A stretch of DNA of 13,363 nt from an uncultured Persicitalea sp. (lineage in GTDB: Bacteria; Bacteroidota; Bacteroidia; Cytophagales; Spirosomataceae), in assembly GCA_950075905.1 (NCBI GenBank), contig CATMVR010000058.1, forward strand, positions 1 to 13,363, written 5' to 3'. Positions 6,857-13,363 of this stretch are shown here, in pieces. A program made the translations under genes and the position numbers. Numbering within the stretch: position 1 is the stretch's first letter; every line of letters begins with the position of its first letter. A model generated the notes under the pieces. That model was not told where the DNA came from. It saw only the letters and a list, made by a program, of their open reading frames with translations, and searched no databases.

Positions 6857-7083
6857 TAGCTGTTAGGTGGTTAGTTGTTAGCTTTGTGCGTTGCTTATTT
6901 TTGATAATTTAAGTTCAAATCAAGTTAATCTGTAAAACCCATTTCCTATCAATGACAGGTCGTCCAGGCTCCGTTCTTGTTTCCACAAACAGAAATCCCC
7001 GGAGGAGCGCCTCCCGGAGGAACGCCGCCCGGAGGAGCGCCGCCCGCTAATAGCTAACAACCTACCAGCTATCAACCTAACAA
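6857..7083. repeat. Intergenic palindromic element with GC-rich tandem core, downstream of guaD
   Basis: The left arm (AGCTGTTAGG 6858-6867, then TTGTTAGCT 6875-6883) is matched in inverted orientation by AGCTAACAA and CCTACCAGCT around 7052-7070. One mismatch and a 7-base insertion in the left arm are present. Between the arms lies AT-rich sequence, then a GC-rich tandem repeat (6998-7046). The region separates the plus-strand deaminase from the convergent lipoprotein gene, so a transcription-end or mobile-palindrome role is plausible. No credible gene is seen. Confidence 0.55.
6998..7042. repeat. Three tandem copies of a 15-bp GC-rich unit
   Basis: The unit is CCCGGAGGAGCGCCK. Copies stand at 6998-7012, 7013-7027 and 7028-7042, differing only at an A/G position and the last base, and a partial fourth copy (CCCG) follows. 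Each unit contains GGAGG opposite nearby CCTCC or CGCC, so local hairpins can form. The unit is 15 bp, a multiple of three, and one frame would read Pro-Gly-Gly-Ala/Thr-Pro. No start codon opens that frame convincingly. Confidence 0.85.
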
Positions 7084-7557
7084 TTACTCTTTCGCCTCAA
7101 ACTTCAACCTAATCCGGGTAATCCTAGGATAATCGAACGCTGCTGTTTCGGTGGTCATCTCGAATGAATCCTTATGTACATTCAGCGGAGTAATGACCCA
7201 GCCGCTGCGGGCGTCCTGCACCGTGTCGGCGGCCGTTACCACGATATGCTCTTTTTCAGGTACTATTTCCCAATGCAGCATCGTGGGGGTATCGGCCCCG
7301 GCGTACTGACCCACAAAGGCTCCATCGGGCCGGAACTGCACGCTTTCCATGTAGCGGCTGAAGCTGACGCCGCCGAAATTGGCTACCTCTTTGCCATCCT
7401 TAAAGTTGAGGGCGTCGTTGACATACACTTCCGAAATACCCCAGCGGGGTACGGCCAGCAGGTACTCCCGGGCCTCCTCGGGTGAGTCGGCGGAAGAGGA
7501 ACAAGCCAGTACGATAGCAAAGAGAGATAAGACGACAAGGATATTTTTCAGTTTCAT
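7084..7557 (-). CDS. Small predicted lipoprotein of unknown function
   Basis: This 157-residue protein begins with a lysine, a hydrophobic stretch (ILVVLSLFAIVL) and a lipobox ending in LAC, with C19 as the predicted lipidated residue. CSSSADS follows the cysteine, typical of an exported lipoprotein. The mature part is rich in beta-strand-like segments (SVQFRPDGAFVGQYAG, MLHWEIV, HIVVTAADTV, ITRIRLKFEA). It resembles the small beta-barrel 'lipocalin-like' lipoproteins of Bacteroidota, but I cannot name a family. It lies 99 bases downstream of the CinA-like gene on the same strand and may share its transcript. Location: inner or outer membrane, facing the periplasm or surface (inferred). Confidence 0.8.
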   Translation of the reverse strand: MKLKNILVVLSLFAIVLACSSSADSPEEAREYLLAVPRWGISEVYVNDALNFKDGKEVANFGGVSFSRYMESVQFRPDGAFVGQYAGADTPTMLHWEIVPEKEHIVVTAADTVQDARSGWVITPLNVHKDSFEMTTETAAFDYPRITRIRLKFEAKE

Positions 7558-7656
7558 ACGTTAGAGGCCGGAATAAAAACGACAGGTGGACGAATGTACT
7601 ACCCCCGGCTTTGGTGACAAACACTTGCGCTGGTTTTTTCTGTAAAAAATTCCGGC

Positions 7657-8148
7657 TCATGCCTTCACTACGGTAGAAAGCTCCTGAATCAGAGTCGTGG
7701 CAACCAGGTCGGCTGTTTGCAGGACGATAAGTTCGGGAGGACCTTCAAATACTTTTCGCACCGACAGGGAGCTGTCTCCAATCAACACATGCACAAACAT
7801 AGTACCCACCGGCTTATCGGGAGATTCGCTGCCACCGGGGGTGGTCAGGCCCGTATTCGCTATGTAGATATCCGCCTTAATGAGTTCTTTGAGACGTAGA
7901 GCCATCTCGCGGGTTACTTCGGCCGATTCGGGGGTATACTTCTTGATAAAATCCGCAGGAATTTTCAGAATATCCTCCTTGATGCAGGCATCATAGCATA
8001 CCACGCCTCCCTGCAAAACCTTGCCACTATCGGGCGTCAGCGAAAACTCACTGGCCAGTCGCCCGGCGGTAGCGCTTTCGGCAAAGGCGAGCGTGAGCCC
8101 CCGCTCGCACAGTAATCGGCTGCAATCCTTGACAAGTTGTGATGGCAT
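7657..8148 (-). CDS. Stand-alone CinA C-terminal domain protein (PncC-like amidase)
   Basis: This 163-residue protein matches the CinA C-terminal domain alone, without the N-terminal COG1058 domain. Family knowledge: PncC-type members deamidate nicotinamide mononucleotide in pyridine-nucleotide recycling. Visible motifs are LAFAESATAGR (20-30), GGVVCYDACIKEDIL (47-61), ESAEVTREMA (74-83), ANTGLTTPGG and DKPVGTMFVHV. The candidate catalytic Ser25 and the conserved Tyr52 and Lys57 positions are kept. The usual ESCTGG reads ESATAG, and TGIAGPGG reads TGLTTPGG, so this is a divergent subfamily and its substrate could differ. It is cytoplasmic, divergent from the S1/P1 nuclease and upstream of the lipoprotein gene. 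Confidence 0.87.
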   Translation of the reverse strand: MPSQLVKDCSRLLCERGLTLAFAESATAGRLASEFSLTPDSGKVLQGGVVCYDACIKEDILKIPADFIKKYTPESAEVTREMALRLKELIKADIYIANTGLTTPGGSESPDKPVGTMFVHVLIGDSSLSVRKVFEGPPELIVLQTADLVATTLIQELSTVVKA

Positions 8149-8340
8149 AGGTCTGAATACAAAGGTGTCTGAATACTCTGCTTAGCCTAAAAAGCCGTAC
8201 CAGTTCTTTCAGGAAACTGGTATACACCCTATGCCTATACGTCGGGAAATTAACCATAGGGTAATGAGCAAGAACTATTTTTGGGGGCAATTCCGTTGTA
8301 CCTTTGCTTTTTAATTTACCGTAAAAGTTTAACCCCTTTC
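8149..8340. promoter_or_regulatory. Divergent intergenic region with two short dyads
   Basis: Two 8-bp inverted repeats lie here. TACCAGTT (8198-8205) pairs with AACTGGTA (8215-8222) across 9 bases. ACCCTATG (8226-8233) pairs with CATAGGGT (8255-8262) across 21 bases. Both fall between the CinA-like start and the nuclease -7 element, upstream of the promoter call, where an operator or attenuator could act. The exact role is not known. Confidence 0.5.
8299..8306 (+). promoter_or_regulatory. Candidate -7 element (TACCTTTG) for the S1/P1 nuclease gene
   Basis: TACCTTTG is an exact TAnnTTTG match and ends 34 bases before the ATG at 8341. The nearest upstream TTTG (8280-8283) is only 15 bases away, shorter than the usual ~19, so the -33 part is weak. 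The element lies upstream of the chosen start. An in-frame ATG at 8281 would place it inside the coding region, which supports the start at 8341. Confidence 0.5.
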
Positions 8341-9108
8341 ATGAAAAAATTCATTGTTGCCTGTCTTAGTCTGACTATACTTTCCCAGTCGGCCTTTGCC
8401 TGGGGCGTTACGGGTCACCGGGTGGTGGGCCTGGTGGCGCAGAAGCACCTCAAAAAAAGCGTGAACCGTAAAGTAAACGCCGTGCTGGGCCAAAATTCCC
8501 TGGCCGAAGTCTCCAACTGGATGGACGACATCAAGTCGGATACGCTATATAACCACACCCACGACTGGCACTGGGTAACCATACCACAGGGACAGACCTA
8601 CGAGCAATCAAAGAAAAACCCCAAGGGCGACATCGTGATGAAGATCAACGAACTGGTGGCTACCCTGAAGGCTGGCAACCTGCAACCCGCCCAGGAAGAA
8701 GAGTACCTCAAATACCTGGTACACCTGGTAGGCGACTTCCATCAGCCCCTGCACGTGGGCGACCGCGACGATCAGGGCGGCAACCGGGTGCGGGTGACGT
8801 GGTTCGGAGAAAACTCCAACCTGCACCGCGTGTGGGACAGCGACATGATCGAACACAAGAACCTCAGCTACTCAGATCTGGCCGGTTTTCTGGACGAGCC
8901 TTCCAAAGCGCAGATCAAACAGTGGCAGGCCATGAGTACCCTCGACTGGGCCGCCGTGTCGCAAAGCCACCTGCCGCAGGTATACACCCTACCCGCCGAC
9001 GGCAAGCTGGGCTACCGCTACTCCTACCTCAATTTCAACACCGTACAAACCTGCCTGATGCAGGCCGGTATTCATTTGGCGGGGTTGCTGGAGGAGATTT
9101 ATGGGTAG
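8341..9108 (+). CDS. Secreted S1/P1-family nuclease
   Basis: This 255-residue protein has a clear Sec signal peptide (1-20, ending SAFA). Cleavage exposes W21, and S1/P1 enzymes use the mature N-terminal Trp as a zinc ligand, which fixes the start at 8341 rather than an in-frame ATG 60 bases upstream. The tri-zinc set is complete: W21, H26, D62 (in NWMDD), H77 (in DWHWV), H128, D132 and H138 (in HLVGDFHQPLHVGD), and H162 and D166 (in NLHRVWD). The spacings H128-D132-H138 and H162-D166 agree with P1 nuclease. Family members cleave single-stranded DNA and RNA and have 3'-nucleotidase activity, so it probably scavenges nucleic acids in the periplasm or outside the cell. A bidirectional terminator follows. 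Part of the gene (8861-8951) is repeated at the right edge of the window. Confidence 0.95.
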   Translation: MKKFIVACLSLTILSQSAFAWGVTGHRVVGLVAQKHLKKSVNRKVNAVLGQNSLAEVSNWMDDIKSDTLYNHTHDWHWVTIPQGQTYEQSKKNPKGDIVMKINELVATLKAGNLQPAQEEEYLKYLVHLVGDFHQPLHVGDRDDQGGNRVRVTWFGENSNLHRVWDSDMIEHKNLSYSDLAGFLDEPSKAQIKQWQAMSTLDWAAVSQSHLPQVYTLPADGKLGYRYSYLNFNTVQTCLMQAGIHLAGLLEEIYG

Positions 9109-9123
9109 TAACGCAATAGCATC

Positions 9124-9158
9124 AAAAAAGGACTGCTTTTTGACGGCAGTCCTTTTTT
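9124..9158. terminator. Bidirectional intrinsic terminator
   Basis: A perfect 13-bp stem (AAAAAAGGACTGC at 9124-9136 with GCAGTCCTTTTTT at 9146-9158) encloses a 9-base loop and ends in a T-run on both strands. It begins 15 bases after the nuclease stop on the plus strand. On the minus strand it lies 30 bases past the stop of the helix-hairpin-helix gene, so it serves both convergent transcripts. Confidence 0.92.
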
Positions 9159-9188
9159 GATTAACTTAATCACTCAATCGAAAGACGT

Positions 9189-10016
9189 CTATTTTCTTTT
9201 TCCTCCCTGCAACTTTTCTTGTAATATCTCAAGCTCGTCCCAATTACCCTCATCGGCCAGTTTGGCCTGCTCGGGCCAGGTAGTGGGGTCAGACATGTTG
9301 TAAGGAGCACCAGCCGCCTTCAATATTTCATCCAAATCGCCTACCGAAGCAGCAGCAAGGGATTTGAAAGTGGTGTACCCAGCATTCCTTAGAATTTCCG
9401 CTATTTTGGGGCCGATACCTTCTATGCGCGCCAGGTCATCGTCAGTGACAGAAGTCAAAGGCTCTCCAACCATTTCCCGCGCAGCTTCCTGCAGCAACTT
9501 TACAAATGCATCGTACTCATACGTTTTATCCGCTTCGAATTTGGAATTGACGGGTGCGATCGGGACAAAGAATTCATGATCGTGACCTTGTCCTTTTAAC
9601 CAGATAGCCATAACGTAGATGGAGGGAATACGAAGGATATTGATCTCATAATCCTTTTCGTTTACAAAACTGTGCTCTTGCAAAGACTTATAGTTCTTCA
9701 CGAAATTATTTACATGACTTCCCACATTTACATGATGGAATGCATGTTCATCCAGCGTTTCGTCAATTCCTATCTCGGCTACGTGGGATGTTCCGTTTGC
9801 ATCTTCGAAAACATACCTCCAGCCAGTCTGCACCATCTTTGAAAGCCCTTTGCCTGCGGCCAGATCAGTGGCATTTGCTGTATACACTTTGTGCGGGATG
9901 TAATGATGATGATCTCCCTTTTCATCCGTACGGATGTCCCCTTTATGAAAAGAATGTGCGTTGTTCTGGAATGCATTAAAACTCTCGTCCGGCGCATTTT
10001 TTATAGTTAGTGGCAT
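9189..10016 (-). CDS. Protein of unknown function with C-terminal helix-hairpin-helix domain
   Basis: The protein has 275 residues. The N-terminal ~180 residues match no family I recognise. They are histidine-rich (GDHHHYIPH at 34-42, HAFHHVNVGSH at 91-101) and include likely beta strands (INILRIPSIYVMAIWLKG, FFVPIAPV). Residues ~191-272 carry a helix-hairpin-helix module (DDLARIEGIGPKIAEILRNAG, 193-213), followed by the tail DPTTWPEQAKLADEGNWDEL. Such modules with this tail recur as C-terminal add-ons in Bacteroidota (from memory) and may bind DNA or protein. No signal peptide is seen, so a cytoplasmic location is likely. It starts 47 bases after the NHL-protease stop on the same strand, with no terminator between, so the two are probably an operon. 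Both genes look AT-richer than their neighbours. Confidence 0.8.
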   Translation of the reverse strand: MPLTIKNAPDESFNAFQNNAHSFHKGDIRTDEKGDHHHYIPHKVYTANATDLAAGKGLSKMVQTGWRYVFEDANGTSHVAEIGIDETLDEHAFHHVNVGSHVNNFVKNYKSLQEHSFVNEKDYEINILRIPSIYVMAIWLKGQGHDHEFFVPIAPVNSKFEADKTYEYDAFVKLLQEAAREMVGEPLTSVTDDDLARIEGIGPKIAEILRNAGYTTFKSLAAASVGDLDEILKAAGAPYNMSDPTTWPEQAKLADEGNWDELEILQEKLQGGKRK

Positions 10017-10063
10017 TATAGGTCTGATTTAGAGTTAAAAAAATGAGGTTATGGGGGAATCCA

Positions 10064-13033
10064 TCAGGAAATACTCACAACCTTGTTTGAACTATTCTCA
10101 TCCTCAGACTTTATCCAAACAGGTCGTGAGTTGTAAGTATGAGACCATGTACCTGTACCCTGGTACTTCTGGGCAAAACCACTGTCTCCCCATTGCATGA
10201 ATGACATTCCGTAGAATGGATCATTGATGACCACAAAATGCTGGGGTTTACTATTTGCTTCTTTTTCTTTGCCATCCTTTGCTTCCCCCGAATAATGCCC
10301 TGACAAGACTGCAAAATGGCCCCCAGTCTCCTTTCCATCATTATCTGTCCACTTTATCCTTATACCTATCGGCTGTCCACTCATGAGTATCTTATCAATA
10401 TCATCAAGTGTGCTTAATGGATCACCATATGGCTTTGAAGATAGGTTAAGTTCTTGAAGTGGTTCTTGTAAATAGTAAGTGTAATTGCCCGTAGGTGGTT
10501 CTATACTAAAAGATTGATCTTTTGATAATGGTTTTTCTGGAATCACATCCAAAACCTTTAACAATGGGTTTTGAAATATCCTGGTAGCTAGGTTACATTG
10601 TGTATCCTTTTTTGATGCATCGTAAAACTTGCTTACGGACAGGGAAGTAGCCGCCCAACACCAGTTTGTCAATGCTTGTTCTTCCATTAAAAACGGCAGT
10701 ACCGTTTTTAATGGTTTGGGCGGAGTTCTTTGATCGGAAGGTACATTGTTCTTATATGAAGAAAAATCTACACCGTTTTCTTGTCCAGGTCCGTAGAAGT
10801 TCCAGAAGCCTGCACAATCTGAGAAAATATCAACTTTTAATTTAGCATACACTTGCTGAATGCTTTTATCATATTGGTAAACTACCTCGTTTTGACCCTG
10901 ATTTGCCTGATCAATGAGTTTTTGGGCTGTCTCATCGATGGCTTTATTATATAAAGCCATGTGTACCCCATCATTAACATTGGGGAATGTATCCGTTGCG
11001 GTCATTAATGGTTTGGTTGTCGTGGCAGGATGTGTGGCCGTGATCGTTCCTTTAAACTCATTAGCATCCTGTTGAACTTTGAAGGTAAAATTTCCTAAAT
11101 CGTTTAATGTCGCACCCGGATACAATTTTTGGCCTAACAAAAGTTTTAAATTTTGGAAAGTCTGAATTTGGGTATTGTCAAAACTTTCGGAAAAGACTTG
11201 TCCCGATTTCACACTTAGCGACACGGTGCCTTTGATTTGTATTGTAAAGTCCTGTTCGGGTTGCTTTGGAGTATCATACAGTACCTGATAGTCAATTGTT
11301 AAAGGAAAGTTGATTACCGGATCCATCATAGAATTCGTATAATTAATGATCTCCGTTTGGCTTAGAGCTTTGTTCCAGAGTGATGCTTTTCTGACGATGC
11401 CCCTTTTATTGTATTCATTCTCGGGCATAAGCTGGAGATTACTGGTATTAACAATATTTTCCGGTTGTAATTCATCAACCGCTTCCGGCAATAGTTTGCC
11501 AATATTGAGGGTTTCGCTGTTACTTATATCAATACTCCCAGTATATACTTTTTCGGAGAGTCTTTTTCCATTAAGGTATAGTTTAATCACACCTTTATCC
11601 TTTACTGCAGCAACGGTATGTGTGTATTTTTTAAATGCTGTCTCTGAGGATTGTTGCTCTGTTGTATCGTCATTTTTATCTTTTGTATTAATGATATAAT
11701 TATCCTTTAAAGGAGCCAAAACTTCGCAGTGATTTACTTTTCCATCTTTTCCGGCTTTTGAGTGCACAGAAAACGAAAGGTATATACCCTTGTCCTGTCC
11801 GAGTGGGTCCGCAACCAGCGAAAACTGCCATCCTCCTGCTTTGCTTTGATATGGGGCAAATTTTGAGATGATATTTCCCGTGGCGATTTCTGTTTCAATT
11901 TTACCGACAGGCAACTTACCTAAGGCAGTATCCACTTGATCGTATTTTTTGACGGTTGTCTCAGGAGATATGACAGCGATTACCGAAAAAGGGTTGTCAA
12001 CTTCAATGGTGAAGGAGGGCTGTTTCAGGGAGATTTTTCTAATGGTGTTGAAATCCGTTTCTACTACATAGAGATTGCCTTGGTGATCGAAGTTCATTGA
12101 TTGAACTCCGTAAAACGGGGCGGTTATGACAGAATCGTCATCCTTGTCAGCGCCTTTGCCAGCTATGGTACTTATGATGCCAGCGCTATCCACTTTTTGG
12201 ATTCTATGATTGTCAGCATCAGCGATATATACGGTTCCATAACGGTCTACGGCAACTCCATAAGGATAACTCAATTTGGCCTCTGTGGCAGGCCCACCAT
12301 CGCCGCTGGTACCTTTCCCATTCCCGCCGGCAAAGGTCCTGATTGTATTATCACTATTATTAACCTTGCGAACTCGATGCTCTCCAATCTCGCATATATA
12401 TATGTTCCCTTTGCCGTCAACAGCGATGGTAATATCACCAAAATTCCAACTAGAGTCGAATAATAAATTAGCTTTGGTAGCAGGTCCACCATCTCCTTTG
12501 GAAGATTTGCTTGCCCCATTTCCAGCTACCGTATTGATTCTTCCGGCAGAGTCTATCTTACGAATCCGACAGTTACCTGCGTCAACCACATAAATATTGT
12601 CATTGTCGTCAATACCCAAATACTGTGGAAAATTCAAAGTGGCAGCCGTAGCCATATCACCATCCCCGCTAAAATCTTGTTTTCCGCTTCCGACAAAGGT
12701 GTTGATGTTGCCATCATTACCTACTCTTCTAATACGGTTGTTAATTGCGTCAGCGAAATATACATTGTCTTTGCTGTCAATTACAATCCCACAGGGGGCA
12801 TTAATCTGAGCAATAGTGGCTGGACCGCCATCTCCACTGAATCCGCTGGTACCGGTACCCGCAAAAACGCTGTACTCTCCAATACTTGAAATTTTCAGGA
12901 TACGGTGAGTCCCACGATCTGAAACATAAAGATTACCCTTGCTATCGAATGCAACCGCTACTGGGTTAGACAATCTGGGGTCTTGGCCGACAATAGTTGT
13001 GTAATGGTTTTGCTGAGTGGATGTATCTGACAT
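10064..13033 (-). CDS. NHL-repeat / LamG-like / papain-like cysteine protease fusion protein
   Basis: This is a 989-residue multidomain protein. Residues ~15-335 hold six NHL repeats, each with a segment like GNLYVSDRGTHRILKI; four of the intervening loops carry GDGGPAT or a variant (67-73, 123-129, 180-186, 244-250). They should fold as a six-bladed beta-propeller, a protein or RNA binding surface in known families. Residues ~390-570 are LamG/concanavalin-like, ending in KASLWNKALSQTEI (549-562). Residues ~580-770 are unrecognised. Residues ~778-975 resemble papain-like C39/C70 peptidases: Q786 and C792 (ALTNWCWAA, spacing 6 as in papain), H906 (GGHFAVL) and D938 (VVINDPF). No signal peptide, lipobox, membrane segment or type IX sorting tail is visible, which is odd for propeller-LamG proteins. 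It lies upstream of the helix-hairpin-helix gene. Target and role are unknown; toxin or effector use is inference. Confidence 0.88.
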   Translation of the reverse strand: MSDTSTQQNHYTTIVGQDPRLSNPVAVAFDSKGNLYVSDRGTHRILKISSIGEYSVFAGTGTSGFSGDGGPATIAQINAPCGIVIDSKDNVYFADAINNRIRRVGNDGNINTFVGSGKQDFSGDGDMATAATLNFPQYLGIDDNDNIYVVDAGNCRIRKIDSAGRINTVAGNGASKSSKGDGGPATKANLLFDSSWNFGDITIAVDGKGNIYICEIGEHRVRKVNNSDNTIRTFAGGNGKGTSGDGGPATEAKLSYPYGVAVDRYGTVYIADADNHRIQKVDSAGIISTIAGKGADKDDDSVITAPFYGVQSMNFDHQGNLYVVETDFNTIRKISLKQPSFTIEVDNPFSVIAVISPETTVKKYDQVDTALGKLPVGKIETEIATGNIISKFAPYQSKAGGWQFSLVADPLGQDKGIYLSFSVHSKAGKDGKVNHCEVLAPLKDNYIINTKDKNDDTTEQQSSETAFKKYTHTVAAVKDKGVIKLYLNGKRLSEKVYTGSIDISNSETLNIGKLLPEAVDELQPENIVNTSNLQLMPENEYNKRGIVRKASLWNKALSQTEIINYTNSMMDPVINFPLTIDYQVLYDTPKQPEQDFTIQIKGTVSLSVKSGQVFSESFDNTQIQTFQNLKLLLGQKLYPGATLNDLGNFTFKVQQDANEFKGTITATHPATTTKPLMTATDTFPNVNDGVHMALYNKAIDETAQKLIDQANQGQNEVVYQYDKSIQQVYAKLKVDIFSDCAGFWNFYGPGQENGVDFSSYKNNVPSDQRTPPKPLKTVLPFLMEEQALTNWCWAATSLSVSKFYDASKKDTQCNLATRIFQNPLLKVLDVIPEKPLSKDQSFSIEPPTGNYTYYLQEPLQELNLSSKPYGDPLSTLDDIDKILMSGQPIGIRIKWTDNDGKETGGHFAVLSGHYSGEAKDGKEKEANSKPQHFVVINDPFYGMSFMQWGDSGFAQKYQGTGTWSHTYNSRPVWIKSEDENSSNKVVSIS

Positions 13034-13272
13034 AATGCTTTCAGGTGAGTTTAGGTTGAAAAAAATATTGCTTTCTCTTCAATATGATTTTTGGTATTCA
13101 GTTCTACGCATTTCAAAGCAAGCATTACTAATCGTAAAGAATTGATCAGATTTATTAAAATCTGTAAAACTTAACATTCAACGTGCTAAGAGAAAAGTAA
13201 CCTTTCCTTGCAACTTACCTGAAATTTTATAACATCGAGTAGATTGATTTTTTTATCGTAAAAGTCGAACCT
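13034..13272. other. AT-rich upstream region of the NHL-protease gene
   Basis: These 239 bases hold no open frame of interest. A small palindrome, CAGATTT-ATTA-AAATCTG (13147-13164), is the only clear dyad and could be an operator for the leftward gene. No TAnnTTTG element reads leftward here. The right end abuts the repeated nuclease fragment. Confidence 0.5.
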
Positions 13273-13363
13273 ACCTCAGCTACTCCGATCTGGCCGGTTT
13301 TCTGGACGAGCCTTCCAAAGCGCAGATCAAACAGTGGCAGGCCATGAGTACCCTCGACTGGGC
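13273..13363 (+). pseudogene. Headless fragment repeating the middle of the S1/P1 nuclease gene
   Basis: The last 91 bases match 8861-8951 in direct orientation with one difference (C at 13286, A at 8874), which is silent (serine codons TCC and TCA). The final 77 bases are identical. They correspond to about residues 174-203 of the nuclease. The frame is closed upstream by TGA at 13245-13247, and no ATG, GTG or TTG lies between that stop and the match, so this cannot be a normal gene start. It may be a broken copy, a true repeat cut by the window edge, or an assembly join. Confidence 0.7.

Noticed and set aside
6998..7042. CRISPR-like repeats
   Set aside because: The units are adjacent 15-mers without spacers and no cas gene is present.
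6952..7050. Possible 32-codon arginine-rich small gene across the tandem repeat
   Set aside because: Its arginine content is simply the repeat read in one frame. There is no promoter or ribosome-site support.
8281..8340. 20-codon upstream extension of the S1/P1 nuclease
   Set aside because: Starting at 8341 gives a standard signal peptide ending just before the required N-terminal Trp, and the -7 promoter element lies within the extension.

Overview
The window looks like chromosomal DNA of a Bacteroidota bacterium, probably a Cytophagales member near Spirosomaceae/Dyadobacter. The order-level placement is inferred. The supporting evidence is a SusC/RagA-type TonB-dependent transporter, a LacI regulator with an N-terminal zinc ribbon, TAnnTTTG-type -7 promoter elements, and start codons without clear Shine-Dalgarno sites. 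No rRNA, tRNA, CRISPR array or insertion sequence was seen.

Layout. Bases 1-1153 (minus) hold the N-terminal 384 codons of a SusC-like transporter cut by the left edge. A 340-base divergent intergenic region with a 32-base LacI-style palindrome separates it from a LacI-family regulator (1494-2699, plus), which probably controls the transporter and its off-window partners. A Uma2/DUF820 nuclease-like gene (2709-3326, minus) converges on the regulator. A degenerate dispersed repeat follows at 3418-3495. Next come housekeeping-like plus-strand genes: an M17 leucyl aminopeptidase (3547-4938), an ATP-grasp ligase with its own promoter (5046-6260) and a guanine deaminase (6397-6852). The deaminase is flanked on both sides by imperfect inverted repeats, and a 15-bp GC-rich tandem repeat lies in the downstream one. 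Two minus-strand genes follow: a small lipoprotein (7084-7557) and a stand-alone CinA C-terminal/PncC-like amidase (7657-8148). Divergent from them is a secreted S1/P1 nuclease (8341-9108, plus) that ends at a strong bidirectional terminator.

The last third (9189-13033, minus) is an AT-richer two-gene cassette. The first gene is a 989-residue protein with six NHL repeats, a LamG-like region and a C-terminal papain-like cysteine protease with an intact Cys/His/Asp set. It has no visible signal peptide. The second is a 275-residue protein of unknown N-terminal function ending in a helix-hairpin-helix module. This pair is the best candidate for an undescribed system.

The right edge is suspicious. 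The final 91 bases repeat the middle of the S1/P1 gene, the last 77 without a mismatch, and the copy is joined to unrelated sequence with no start codon. Because 77 is a common assembler k-mer length, this may be a contig-end graph artefact rather than a biological duplication.
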